From contig DBQU01000118.1 of NCBI GenBank assembly GCA_002305765.1, positions 23,689 to 87,688 of the forward strand: a stretch of 64,000 nucleotides of DNA. Direction: 5' to 3'. How positions within the stretch are numbered: the stretch's first letter is position 1; the number at the start of each line of letters is the position of its first letter. This document shows, piece by piece, positions 7,958 through 15,373 of this stretch. The position numbers were made by a program, and so were the translations under genes. The notes under the pieces were generated by a model, which saw only the letters and a program-made list of their open reading frames with translations, was not told where the DNA came from and did no database searches. Source of the DNA: Deltaproteobacteria bacterium UBA1386 (GTDB taxonomy: Bacteria > Desulfobacterota > Syntrophorhabdia > Syntrophorhabdales > Syntrophorhabdaceae).

Positions 7958-8650
7958 TTATTCATGCCTGGGGTCGATCAGCTTCACGGCTTCGTCGACC
8001 CTTCCGTACTTCCCGGAAGCCTTCTGAAGGGCCTCGTTGGCGTCCATGCCCTTCGCTATCATCTCCATCATTCTGCCCAGGCTGACGAATTCGTAGCCGA
8101 TTATCTCGTTGTTGTCGTCGAGAGCTATCTTTCTCACGTAGCCCTCGGCCATCTCGAGGTACCGGGGGCCCTTTGCCACGGTGCCGTACATGGTGGCCAC
8201 CTGGCTGCGCAGGCCCTTTCCCAGGTCCTCGAGCCCGGCGCCTATCGCCAGACCGCCTTCGGAGAATGCCGACTGGCTCCTGCCGTAAACGATCTGGAGG
8301 AAAAGTTCCCTCATCGCCGTATTGATCGCGTCGCACACGAGGTCCGTGTTGAGCGCCTCGAGTATGGTCTTGCCCGGCAGTATCTCGGCGGCCATGGCAG
8401 CCGAATGGGTCATGCCCGAACATCCGAGCGCCTCGACAAGAGCCTCCTCGATGATCCCGTCCTTTACGTTGAGCGTCAGCTTGCACGTCCCCTGCTGGGG
8501 GGCGCACCAGCCTATGCCGTGCGTGAACGCGCATATATCCTTAACTTCCTTTACCTGGGTCCACTTGCCCTCCTGCGGTATCGGCGCCGGGCCGTGGTCC
8601 GCCCCTTTCGTCACGGAGCACATCTTCTCCACTTCCTGAGAGTACATCAT
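7958..8650 (-). CDS. NifU-like iron-sulfur cluster scaffold protein
   Basis: The 230-residue protein contains an IscU/NifU N-terminal-type domain: GTCKLTLNVKDGIIEEA, the conserved ALGCSGMTHSAAMAAEILPGKTI, and a later helical part. Cys residues in FTHGIGWCAPQQGTC and ALGCSG are candidate cluster ligands. It is longer than IscU (about 125 residues) because of N- and C-terminal extensions typical of the GGGtGRT-associated form. It is the first gene of the two-gene minus-strand unit, behind a sigma-70-like promoter at 8714-8743 and a GGAGGATA ribosome site. Confidence 0.75.
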   Translation of the reverse strand: MMYSQEVEKMCSVTKGADHGPAPIPQEGKWTQVKEVKDICAFTHGIGWCAPQQGTCKLTLNVKDGIIEEALVEALGCSGMTHSAAMAAEILPGKTILEALNTDLVCDAINTAMRELFLQIVYGRSQSAFSEGGLAIGAGLEDLGKGLRSQVATMYGTVAKGPRYLEMAEGYVRKIALDDNNEIIGYEFVSLGRMMEMIAKGMDANEALQKASGKYGRVDEAVKLIDPRHE

Positions 8651-8713
8651 GAGCGTATATCCTCCTTGGTTGGTTTCTTGCGGTTAGTCAACGTGAAAAG
8701 ACGAAGCGCCTAT

Positions 8714-8743
8714 AGTATACTACCTTGGCGGGGCTGATGTCAT
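8714..8743 (-). promoter_or_regulatory. Promoter of NifU-like/GGGtGRT unit
   Basis: On the minus strand ATGACA (8738-8743) and TATACT (8714-8719) are spaced by 18 bases, about 60 bases upstream of the NifU-like start codon. Confidence 0.5.
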
Positions 8744-8759
8744 GGGGGAAAGAGGGGGA

Positions 8760-8899
8760 AACGGCTTTAATAGCTTGACGGCTTGAGTCGCTTGAATAGC
8801 TTGAATGGCTTTAAAGGCAAAGACGAATAACCTTCTTCTTTCAAAGAAGAGGTCTGGAAGCCCTTGACTCTCAAGCGACTCAAGCCATTCAAGCGGTCT
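8760..8899. repeat. Inverted repeat of CTTGAATGG-like words
   Basis: The left part (8765-8816) repeats AGCTTGAA and GGCTTGAG-like words; the right part (8862-8899) contains the reverse complements (CTCAAGCGACTCAAGCCATTCAAGC). The right arm runs into the stop codon of the minus-strand metallopeptidase gene at 8889. Related words recur at 13263, 19815, 20738 and 63845. Confidence 0.7.
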
Positions 8900-9392
8900 T
8901 TATCTTTTTGTTCTTCTTTTCCGCTCTGGCTTCTTTTTCCTGTTCGTAGATGTCCTCGGTGAGGGTGGCGACGCGTTCGCGCCAGCGGGGGTCGTTCTTG
9001 TTGAGCTCGACCTCTTCGTAGAAGTCGGATATGCTGTGGTTGAGAAGCTTGTACGGGTTGTCTTCGGACTCTATGTCAAAGAAGGTGTGCCGCAATTCGT
9101 GGCGCAGTATCTTGACCCTGTCGAGATCGGTGGTGTTGTCCCAGCATTTCTTGTCGAGGGTGATGATGTAATCGTACCCTTCGATGGCGTCGCCCCCGTT
9201 CTTCGTGAGGTGGCGCATAAGGTCGTTGGTCTTTATGATCCGGGCGAGGACGATCATCCCGCCCGACTTCCTCTTTTTCAGGTCAAAGAGAACCTTTATC
9301 TTCGCGTTGACCAGTTCGGGGAAATCCTGCGACCTCACCTCCCTGAGCAGGCTCAGAACGTGGTCGTTCACTTCGTCAAAGCGCAATCCCAT
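8889..9392 (-). CDS. Putative zinc metallopeptidase (phage-metallopeptidase-like)
   Basis: The 167-residue protein has a clear HExxH site (ILRHELRHTFFDIE, about residues 105-118). It is preceded by YDYIITLDKKCWDNTTDLDRVK, the strand and loop that precede the motif in putative phage metallopeptidase/DUF-type families. The N-terminus (MGLRFDEVNDHVLSLLREV) is conserved-looking and the tail is Lys/Glu-rich. ATG 9392 is chosen because AGGAGG lies 5 bases upstream; longer in-frame extension has no site. The substrate is unknown and no other phage genes lie nearby. Confidence 0.65.
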   Translation of the reverse strand: MGLRFDEVNDHVLSLLREVRSQDFPELVNAKIKVLFDLKKRKSGGMIVLARIIKTNDLMRHLTKNGGDAIEGYDYIITLDKKCWDNTTDLDRVKILRHELRHTFFDIESEDNPYKLLNHSISDFYEEVELNKNDPRWRERVATLTEDIYEQEKEARAEKKNKKIKTA

Positions 9393-9488
9393 GGTGCCTC
9401 CTGAAATACGTACGGATCTTAAGCGGACGGGGAAATTTACCATGAGGGGGTGCCAAAAAGCAAGGGACCGTTCCCCCGGGTGACATTC

Positions 9489-9518
9489 TTGACACGGAAG
9501 GGGTTCAACCGATATAAG
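9489..9518 (+). promoter_or_regulatory. Sigma-70 promoter of alpha/beta hydrolase gene
   Basis: TTGACA (9489-9494), an 18-base spacer and TATAAG (9513-9518) lie 36 bases upstream of the ATG at 9554. Confidence 0.6.
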
Positions 9519-9553
9519 GAACATGACGGGCACACCGCTAAAAAAGGGAGGAC

Positions 9554-10531
9554 ATGATGATGACAGGTGCACAGACACGAGGCAGGCCGCGGGCGATCAG
9601 GGCCTTCGTCCTATGGTTTACGGTCCTGACCGCGCTCTTTCTCACCGCCTGCTCCACTCCTCCCTCCCTTGCTGAGCGCGAGGGGTTCATAGAGGTCACG
9701 GGTGGCAGGGTGTGGTACCGCATCGTCGGCTCCGGCGGCGCCACCCCCGTGGTCGTGCTCCATGGCGGGCCGGGAGCCGCGAGCGACTACCTCAAACCCC
9801 TTGAGAAGCTCGCCGTCGACAGACCGGTCATCTTCTACGATCAACTGGGCTGCGGCAGGTCGGACCGACCGACGGACAGGACGCTCTGGCGCATCGAAAG
9901 GTTCGTCGAGGAGTTGGCCCAGGTGCGCGAGGCGCTGAAACTCAAAGAGATCCACCTCTACGGACACTCCTGGGGAACGATGCTGGTCGTGGACTACATG
10001 CTGACGAAGCCTTTCGGGGTGAAAAGTCTTATCCTCTCAAGCCCGTGCCTCAGCGCAAAGCGATGGGTCGAGGACGCGGATGTCCTCATCGCGCAGCTTC
10101 CACCCGATACGCAGAAGGTGATCCGCCACCACGAGAAAGAGGGCACCACGGACTCGAAGGAATACGACGATGCCGTCACGGAGTACCTCAAACGGCACCT
10201 GTGCCGTCTCGACCCCTGGCCGGAGGACCTGACACGGTCATTGGCCTCGTCGAACGCGGAGATCTACAAGAAGATGTGGGGACCAAGCGAATTCCACCCC
10301 ACGGGCGACCTCAGAACATACGACAGGGTGGACCGGCTCCGGGAGATCACGGTGCCCACCCTCTTCACCGCGGGCCGGTACGACGAGGCAACCCCCGGCG
10401 CTACAACCTGGTACAGCTCCCATCTCCCGGGTTCCACCGTGCGGATCTTCCAGAAAAGTTCCCACATGGCAATGTTCGAAGAGCAGGAAGAGTACATGAG
10501 GACATTACGGGAGTTTATGAGACAGTTTTAA
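9554..10531 (+). CDS. Proline iminopeptidase-type alpha/beta hydrolase, lipoprotein
   Basis: The 325-residue protein begins with a signal peptide ending in a lipobox (LTAC, Cys near residue 34), so it should be a membrane-anchored lipoprotein. The hydrolase core has the oxyanion motif HGGPG, the nucleophile elbow GHSWG, an acid in GRYDEATPG and the catalytic His in SSHMAMFE. This is the S33 prolyl aminopeptidase pattern, which removes N-terminal residues from small peptides or acts on related amides; the substrate cannot be told. An exported lipoprotein form is less usual than the cytoplasmic enzyme. Confidence 0.85.
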   Translation: MMMTGAQTRGRPRAIRAFVLWFTVLTALFLTACSTPPSLAEREGFIEVTGGRVWYRIVGSGGATPVVVLHGGPGAASDYLKPLEKLAVDRPVIFYDQLGCGRSDRPTDRTLWRIERFVEELAQVREALKLKEIHLYGHSWGTMLVVDYMLTKPFGVKSLILSSPCLSAKRWVEDADVLIAQLPPDTQKVIRHHEKEGTTDSKEYDDAVTEYLKRHLCRLDPWPEDLTRSLASSNAEIYKKMWGPSEFHPTGDLRTYDRVDRLREITVPTLFTAGRYDEATPGATTWYSSHLPGSTVRIFQKSSHMAMFEEQEEYMRTLREFMRQF

Positions 10532-10652
10532 GTTTTAAGTTATTACGTTTTAGGTCAAAGACCGGGAAACCGCTCCGCGGGTCACGTTGAACGTGCGAGC
10601 ATCCGTTGAACGAAGGCTTTCACTTAAAACCTAATAACTTAAAACTTAAAAC
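10525..10652. repeat. 21-bp perfect inverted repeat at convergent junction
   Basis: Left arm 10525-10545 and right arm 10632-10652 are exact reverse complements built from TTTTAAG words. The left arm contains the stop codon of the hydrolase (10529-10531) and the right arm ends 6 bases before the stop of the minus-strand zinc-ribbon gene. The same words recur at 12497-12620 and 40495-40622. Confidence 0.85.
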
Positions 10653-10657
10653 GGTCT

Positions 10658-10879
10658 TCATTTCCTATACCAGTTCTTCCCCGTTTCCTTCACGTAGATC
10701 CGGGTGATGGTGCCACAGTCGTCGCAGACGTCGGCATAGAAAGGTTCCGTGCCTCCCAGCACGAATTTGGTCTTGTAGGCGAGCCCTATCCTGCCCGCGT
10801 CCGCCGTCTGATCGACCCTTACGCCAACGATGATGTTGCCGCCCCCGCAATGGGGGCATTTGCCGTTCTTCTCGTCCAT
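10658..10879 (-). CDS. Small zinc-ribbon protein
   Basis: The 73-residue protein has two Cys pairs, KCPHCGG near the N-terminus and VCDDCGT near the middle, spaced as in a zinc ribbon, with an intervening strand (YKTKFVLGGTEPFYA). No other domain is present. Function unknown; such proteins often bind nucleic acid or a partner protein. It stands alone on the minus strand. Confidence 0.6.
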   Translation of the reverse strand: MDEKNGKCPHCGGGNIIVGVRVDQTADAGRIGLAYKTKFVLGGTEPFYADVCDDCGTITRIYVKETGKNWYRK

Positions 10880-11050
10880 AGCGCCTCCGCTCTTTTCGTC
10901 CAGTCCCCTGATGCGGGGAGTTGAAACAGCCTAGAACGTCGGTTGAGGCATGTCAAGCTCTGCAAAGCGGGAATACTCTTTAAAGCTCCTCATCATTGAG
11001 GATAGCGATCGTTTCGTCTCGGTCTTCCCATTCGTCCGGGCACTCTCGCA

Positions 11051-11389
11051 TCATTCCTCCTCTCCCCCTCCGTCGTTCCCCAGACTACGGTGGCTTATAT
11101 CGCCGGCGACCGCCTCCTCGAGGATGAGGACCTCGTTCCTCTTTCTCTTTTCCATCCGTTTCAGGAGAGCCTCGATGTTCTCGACGAGTTGGTCTGCCGT
11201 GATCTTGCCGGCAGTGTATTCTTCTTTCTGCGACGCGATGGAGGAGGCGAGGTCCACGGCGACTATCTTCTGCGCGAAGAAGAGGTCGTAGGCGGCAACG
11301 GTGGCGGCTGAGCAGGTAATGCACGAGCCTACCACGATGATGAGCCCTTTCACGCCGAGGCCCTTTCTGTCAATTCCGCCCATCCGCAC
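11051..11389 (-). CDS. Small membrane-anchored coiled-coil protein, TrbI-like
   Basis: The 112-residue product has an N-terminal hydrophobic segment (GVKGLIIVVGSCITCSAATVAAY) followed by an alpha-helical region (VAVDLASSIASQKEEYTAGK, LVENIEALLKRMEKRKRNEV). This outline resembles TrbI of F-type conjugation systems, but no other transfer gene is near, so I do not assign that function. The GTG start at 11389 lies 7 bases after AAGGAGGGAG and overlaps the upstream NusA-like gene by 20 bp, suggesting coupling. Confidence 0.5.
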   Translation of the reverse strand: MRMGGIDRKGLGVKGLIIVVGSCITCSAATVAAYDLFFAQKIVAVDLASSIASQKEEYTAGKITADQLVENIEALLKRMEKRKRNEVLILEEAVAGDISHRSLGNDGGGEEE

Positions 11390-12053
11390 AGATGCCTCCC
11401 TCCTTTGCTCCCGCTTCCTCCCCGGCGCTCTTTATCATGATCCTGACGTTGAGAAGCTTGGCGGCAGTGGCCACGTTCGTACCCCCTTTCCCGACAAAGA
11501 AGCCGCAATACCTGGGGTCGACCCTGACGATGGCTTCTCTCAGGCCCCGTGAATAGACCACCTCCACCACCTTATCCGGCGGCGCGGGAACAAGGGAATT
11601 GACTATGTATTTCTCCATGTCCGTGCTGTACCGGACAATGGTGATGGTATCCGCGGTGTACGCCTTCACCCCCTCCAGGTAGGGAAGCGACGCGGAGAGC
11701 GGATCCACGTCTCCGAGGCCCTCGACGGAAACCTTGGCAAAGGGGCCGTTGATCACGCTCGCCGCCCTTCGCACCCGAACCCTGCCGTCGCGTATGATGG
11801 GCGACAGCGCCTCCTCCGTGATCCGGCGGAAGTACTGCGGTGACCTCTGGCTCAGAAATATCTTCCCCTTTCCCATCATGAACACCGCGGCCACCGTCTC
11901 CTCCCCCTGCCTGTATTCCCTGCCCGCGAACCTCTTCGGAAGGTAGGCCAAGAGGTCCGTCCCCGTCACAATGACAAGGTAGACGTCCCTGTCGGCAAGG
12001 TCCTTCACGATAGCGCAGCGCACAAGGCGACCTATCTTGATCGTCGTCGTCAT
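11370..12053 (-). CDS. NusA-like S1/KH domain RNA-binding protein
   Basis: The 227-residue protein lacks the RNA-polymerase-binding N-terminal domain of NusA but keeps the order seen in its core. An S1-like barrel (about residues 5-55) is followed by a region like the KH1 domain (FRRITEEALSPIIRDGRVRVRRAAS, then EGLGDVDPLSASLPYLEGVKAYTADTI) and a second KH domain with the loop DPRYCGFFVGKGGTNVATAAKLLNV. It probably binds RNA. A true nusA would be about 400 or more residues and normally sits in rimP-nusA-infB, so this is a paralogue of unknown role. Confidence 0.6.
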   Translation of the reverse strand: MTTTIKIGRLVRCAIVKDLADRDVYLVIVTGTDLLAYLPKRFAGREYRQGEETVAAVFMMGKGKIFLSQRSPQYFRRITEEALSPIIRDGRVRVRRAASVINGPFAKVSVEGLGDVDPLSASLPYLEGVKAYTADTITIVRYSTDMEKYIVNSLVPAPPDKVVEVVYSRGLREAIVRVDPRYCGFFVGKGGTNVATAAKLLNVRIMIKSAGEEAGAKEGGICADGRN

Positions 12054-12118
12054 GATCTCCCCCCTGAGATATACTCACTGCACAGGTGTATTACTTCCGG
12101 GAGAGAAAAAAGGACCCG

Positions 12119-12235
12119 AAAAAAAGCAAAAGCGGGTTATGGGTAATAGGTCATGGGTGTTGGGGAAATGCATCAATACCGGCAAACATTCCAGGGTTCT
12201 TCCCATACCCCGTGACCCATTACCCGCTTTTCGTA
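12119..12235. repeat. Imperfect inverted repeat of GGGTAATAGGTCATGGGT words
   Basis: Left arm (about 12127-12163) AAAGCGGGTTATGGGTAAT and onward pairs imperfectly with right arm (about 12199-12231) reading ACCCATTACCCGCTTT at its end. It lies in a divergent spacer. The same word occurs once at 1890-1925 downstream of glucokinase. Confidence 0.65.
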
Positions 12236-12298
12236 ACCTTGAAACTACGGGGTCTTCCCTATATACTGTTCGTCAAATATCCGCGCGAGGTGAATGAG

Positions 12299-12490
12299 AT
12301 GGAATGCACGATAGAGAAGAACAAGGCCGCCTGCGCCTGTACCTACGATCCCTGCCCCCGGAAAGGAAAATGCTGCGAATGCGTCGCCTACCACCGGGCC
12401 AGGAAACAGCTGCCCGGCTGCTTCTTTTCAAAGGAAGGCGAGGCCTCCTACGACCGGTCATACAGGCGGTTCGTGATGGAAAATAGTTGA
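12299..12490 (+). CDS. Cysteine-rich DUF6485-type small protein
   Basis: The 63-residue protein has the compact pattern C-x9-C-x-C-T-Y-x2-C-x-R-K-G-x-C-C-x-C-V-x-Y-H-R, then LPGCFF. This is the conserved signature of the DUF6485 family found in anaerobes. The many Cys residues suggest a metal site. AGGTGA ends 5 bases before ATG 12299; the in-frame sequence upstream runs through intergenic repeat DNA and is not believed to be coding. Function unknown. Confidence 0.7.
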   Translation: MECTIEKNKAACACTYDPCPRKGKCCECVAYHRARKQLPGCFFSKEGEASYDRSYRRFVMENS

Positions 12491-12496
12491 AAAAAC

Positions 12497-12620
12497 AGTT
12501 TTAAGTGTTAGGTTTTAAGTTTTACGTGAAAGACCTTTCGCTTGAGAGGATCTTTGTACGTTCAACGGAATGCGGGAAAGTGTCCTAAGGCTTTTAACTT
12601 AAAACCTAACACTTAAAACT
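12497..12620. repeat. 25-bp perfect inverted repeat at convergent junction
   Basis: Left arm 12497-12521 and right arm 12596-12620 are exact reverse complements made of TTTTAAG and TGTTAGG words. They begin 7 bases after one stop codon and end 14 bases before the other. The spacer between the arms is unrelated to that at 10546-10631. Confidence 0.85.
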
Positions 12621-12634
12621 TAACACCGTCTTTT

Positions 12635-13126
12635 CTATTCTTCCAGTTCCTCGATCACTTCCTGGGCCTTTATGCGGACCTCTTTTATCTTGTGGGCCAT
12701 GGCGGCGATGGAGATCTTCCGCCTGGCGTCCTCCTTCTGACGCGGCGGCAATGACGCGTAGAGTTCACGGAGCTTGTCGAGGGTGGAGTTGCACACATCT
12801 GCGTCCTTCAGGTCCAGGAAGAGAATGAGCGTGGGCCCGTCGTCGGGCAGGCCATACTTTGCCATGTATCTCTCGGCCTGCTTCGGAAAGGCCTCCGACC
12901 CGTAGGCGTTGTGCAGCCTGGCAAAGAGCTTGTCGTGCTCGGGCGTTCCCTTGTCGCCCTTGAAGAGCCTGTCCAGGGCATCCTTCACTCTTCCCTGTTG
13001 CCAGCGGTCCTTTGGAGCTTCCTTCTTTTTTCCGGCACCCTTTTCCTGCCTGCCGTAAAAGGTACTCCTGTCCCTGCGGCGGTCCAGTTCCCGCCAATCA
13101 GGTCTTTCGTCGTCGTAGTCTCCCAT
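12635..13126 (-). CDS. Conserved hypothetical protein, charged and helical
   Basis: The 163-residue protein has a polar Lys/Arg/Asp-rich N-terminus (RRDRSTFYGRQEKGAGKKKE) and a mostly helical remainder (GRVKDALDRLFKGD, YMAKYGLPDDGPTLILFLDLKD, KIKEVRIKAQEVIEELEE). No signal peptide, membrane segment or catalytic motif is seen. I do not recognise the family. GAGG lies 9 bases before the ATG. Confidence 0.6.
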   Translation of the reverse strand: MGDYDDERPDWRELDRRRDRSTFYGRQEKGAGKKKEAPKDRWQQGRVKDALDRLFKGDKGTPEHDKLFARLHNAYGSEAFPKQAERYMAKYGLPDDGPTLILFLDLKDADVCNSTLDKLRELYASLPPRQKEDARRKISIAAMAHKIKEVRIKAQEVIEELEE

Positions 13127-13262
13127 AGCTACCTCATCGAGGGTTTTTTTCTTTATTATACCCCTTCCCTATCGAGATTCCACCCCTTTCTCCGATAGAA
13201 CCCCGGAGCCGAAGGAACTCCACCTACCTCCCACGACAGGCGCAACGCAAACGAATACGGAA

Positions 13263-13298
13263 CGTTGAAGCGGTTCAAGCGGTTCAAGCGGTCTCCAA
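13263..13298. repeat. Tandem GGTTCAAGC words
   Basis: GTTGAAGC-GGTTCAAGC-GGTTCAAGC-GGTCT is a short direct repeat of the same family as 8760-8899 and 19815-19967. The surrounding 13127-13361 spacer holds nothing else clear except a possible promoter. Confidence 0.6.
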
Positions 13299-13303
13299 AT
13301 CCC

Positions 13304-13333
13304 TTGACAAAGCTCGGCGCGCCATGATGAGAT
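13304..13333 (+). promoter_or_regulatory. Possible promoter of sdh operon
   Basis: TTGACA (13304-13309) with an 18-base spacer to TGAGAT (13328-13333), a weak -10, lies 28 bases upstream of the sdhC ATG. Only the -35 is convincing. Confidence 0.35.
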
Positions 13334-13361
13334 TGTCTGAAAAGGAAGCCAAGGAGCGGCC

Positions 13362-13667
13362 ATGTTCATATGGCTTTTTCACCGGATAAGCGGCGTTGCC
13401 CTTATCGTTCTTTTCGGCATCAAGATACTCACGAGCTATTTTCTTTTCACTGAGGACAAGAAGCCCGATTGGGCGCTGAGCCTCCACCGGCAGCCCGTTC
13501 TCGACGTGCTGATCCTCCTTCTCTTCACCTTCCACAGCATCTACGGCATCCGCACAATAGTCATGGACCTCGGCTACAGGAACGAAAAGAGGCTCTTCGT
13601 GGCCTCCAACGTGGTCGCCTCCGTCATCTCGGCGGTCCTCCTGTATCTTTATCTCGTGATCTCATGA
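13362..13667 (+). CDS. sdhC: Succinate dehydrogenase/fumarate reductase membrane anchor (cytochrome b subunit)
   Basis: The 101-residue protein has three hydrophobic helices (about residues 9-27, 47-65, 79-99). It shows the anchor signatures FHRISGVAL and LLFTFHSIYGIRTIVMDLGY, whose His residues are candidate haem b ligands. It would hold SdhAB to the membrane and pass electrons to quinone. Only this one 3-helix anchor is present, whereas most enzymes have either two such subunits or one 5-helix subunit. It overlaps sdhA by ATGA. Confidence 0.8.
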   Translation: MFIWLFHRISGVALIVLFGIKILTSYFLFTEDKKPDWALSLHRQPVLDVLILLLFTFHSIYGIRTIVMDLGYRNEKRLFVASNVVASVISAVLLYLYLVIS

Positions 13668-15373
13668 CGGGCCTCTCCCACGATGTGCTGATAGTCGGCG
13701 GAGGCCTCGCGGGATTGCGGGCGGCCGTGGGTCTCTGCGACAAATATGACGTTGCCCTGCTGTCCAAGGTCCATCCCATACGGTCCCATTCGATCGCGGC
13801 CCAGGGCGGCATCAACGCGGCATTGGCCAACAACCCCGACAGCAGGGACGACACGTGGGAAAAACACGCCTTCGACACCATCAAGGGCAGCGATTACCTT
13901 GCCGACCAGGACGCCGTGGAGGTCATGTGCCGTGAGGCGCCGGGCATCGTCTACGAGATGGAACACTGGGGCTGCCCCTTCAGCCGCTTTCCCGACGGTT
14001 CCATAGCCCAGCGGCCCTTCGGGGGAGCGGGGTACCCGAGGACCTGCTACTCAACGGACCTCACGGGCCACGTACTCCTCAACACTCTCTACGAACGGGC
14101 CGTCATGAAGGGCGTCAGGGTCTACCCCGAATGGTACGTGACGGCCCTCGCGACCCATGACGGAGTCTGTCACGGCGTAGCGGCCTTCGACCTCATGAAC
14201 GGCGAGATCGTCCCCATCACCGCGAAGGCCACGGTCTTCGCAACGGGCGGGTACGGGCGGGTCTACTTCTATTCCACCAACGCGCTTATCAACACGGGAA
14301 GCGGCATCGGCATCGCCTACAAGGCGGGCGTGCCCCTGAAGGACATGGAGTTCGTGCAGTTCCACCCCACCGGGCTCATCGGCACCAACATCCTCATGAC
14401 GGAGGCCTGCCGCGGGGAAGGCGGGTACCTCGTCAACAACAGGGACGAGCGCTTCATGGAGAGATACGCCCCGAAGGCGATGGAGCTCGCACCGAGGGAC
14501 ATCGTGTCGCGAAGCATCCAGACGGAGATCAACGAAGGCAGGGGCTTCGATCACCCCCTCGGCACGTACATCAAGCTCGACCTCACGCACCTGGGAGAGA
14601 AGAAGATCCTTGCCAAACTCCCGGGCATACGAAAGATCTGCATCGATTTCATCGGTATCGATCCCATCAGGGAACCCATACCCATCATGCCCTGCCAGCA
14701 CTATTCCATGGGGGGCATCGATACGAACGCGAAGACCGCGACCGAGGTGCGCGGGTTCTTCGCCGCCGGCGAATGCGCCTGCGTGAGCGTCCACGGGGGA
14801 AACAGGCTCGGCGGGAATTCCCTCCTCGAGACGATCGTCTTCGGGAAGATGGCCGCCGGCGCCGTGGATGAATACCTGTCGCGCGAGACGGTGTCGCCGA
14901 AGGATGAGATCGTCCTTCGCGCGGCCCGGGAAACGGACGGGAAGATGACCGCGCTGACTGCGGGAGGAAAGGAGAAAACCTTCGCCCTTCACGGCGAGCT
15001 CGCCAGAACGATGAGCACGAATGTGGGGATCTTCCGTGAACGGGCGGAGATGGAAAAGGCCCTCGAAGAGATCGGCCGCATCGGGGAGCGTTACCGGGAC
15101 ATCGGCGTTTCGTCTCCCGACAGGCACATGAACTACGAGCTCATGAACGCCGTCGAGCTTGAATATATGATCGAGGTGGCCCACACGATAGCCCACGGGG
15201 CACTTCTGAGGGAAGAGAGCCGCGGGGCCCATTCCAGGAGGGACTTCCCGAAACGCGACGACGAAACGTGGCTGAGGCACACCATAGCCCGCATGAACGG
15301 CGACGGGAGCGTCGGCATCTCCTTCCGCGATGTCACCATCACGCGCTATCAGCCCATGGAGAGGGTCTATTGA
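13664..15373 (+). CDS. sdhA: Succinate dehydrogenase/fumarate reductase flavoprotein subunit
   Basis: The 569-residue subunit oxidises succinate or reduces fumarate. It has the FAD dinucleotide fold DVLIVGGGLAGLRA (residues 7-20) and the SHSIAAQGG segment with His42 as the covalent FAD site. The substrate-binding QFHPTGL and the active-site REPIPIMPCQHYSMGGI and HGGNRLGGNSLLE motifs follow. The capping-helix C-terminal domain ends with SFRDVTITRYQP. It starts inside the sdhC stop and its own stop overlaps the TTG start of sdhB, so translation is coupled. The direction of catalysis cannot be told from sequence. Confidence 0.95.
   Translation: MTGLSHDVLIVGGGLAGLRAAVGLCDKYDVALLSKVHPIRSHSIAAQGGINAALANNPDSRDDTWEKHAFDTIKGSDYLADQDAVEVMCREAPGIVYEMEHWGCPFSRFPDGSIAQRPFGGAGYPRTCYSTDLTGHVLLNTLYERAVMKGVRVYPEWYVTALATHDGVCHGVAAFDLMNGEIVPITAKATVFATGGYGRVYFYSTNALINTGSGIGIAYKAGVPLKDMEFVQFHPTGLIGTNILMTEACRGEGGYLVNNRDERFMERYAPKAMELAPRDIVSRSIQTEINEGRGFDHPLGTYIKLDLTHLGEKKILAKLPGIRKICIDFIGIDPIREPIPIMPCQHYSMGGIDTNAKTATEVRGFFAAGECACVSVHGGNRLGGNSLLETIVFGKMAAGAVDEYLSRETVSPKDEIVLRAARETDGKMTALTAGGKEKTFALHGELARTMSTNVGIFRERAEMEKALEEIGRIGERYRDIGVSSPDRHMNYELMNAVELEYMIEVAHTIAHGALLREESRGAHSRRDFPKRDDETWLRHTIARMNGDGSVGISFRDVTITRYQPMERVY

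Noticed and set aside
8889..9392. Prophage remnant around the phage-type metallopeptidase
   Set aside because: No structural, integrase or lysis genes flank it, and base composition looks like its neighbours.
11051..11389. A conjugation gene (trbI) marking an integrative element
   Set aside because: Only weak resemblance in size and topology, and no relaxase, type IV secretion gene or attachment site nearby.
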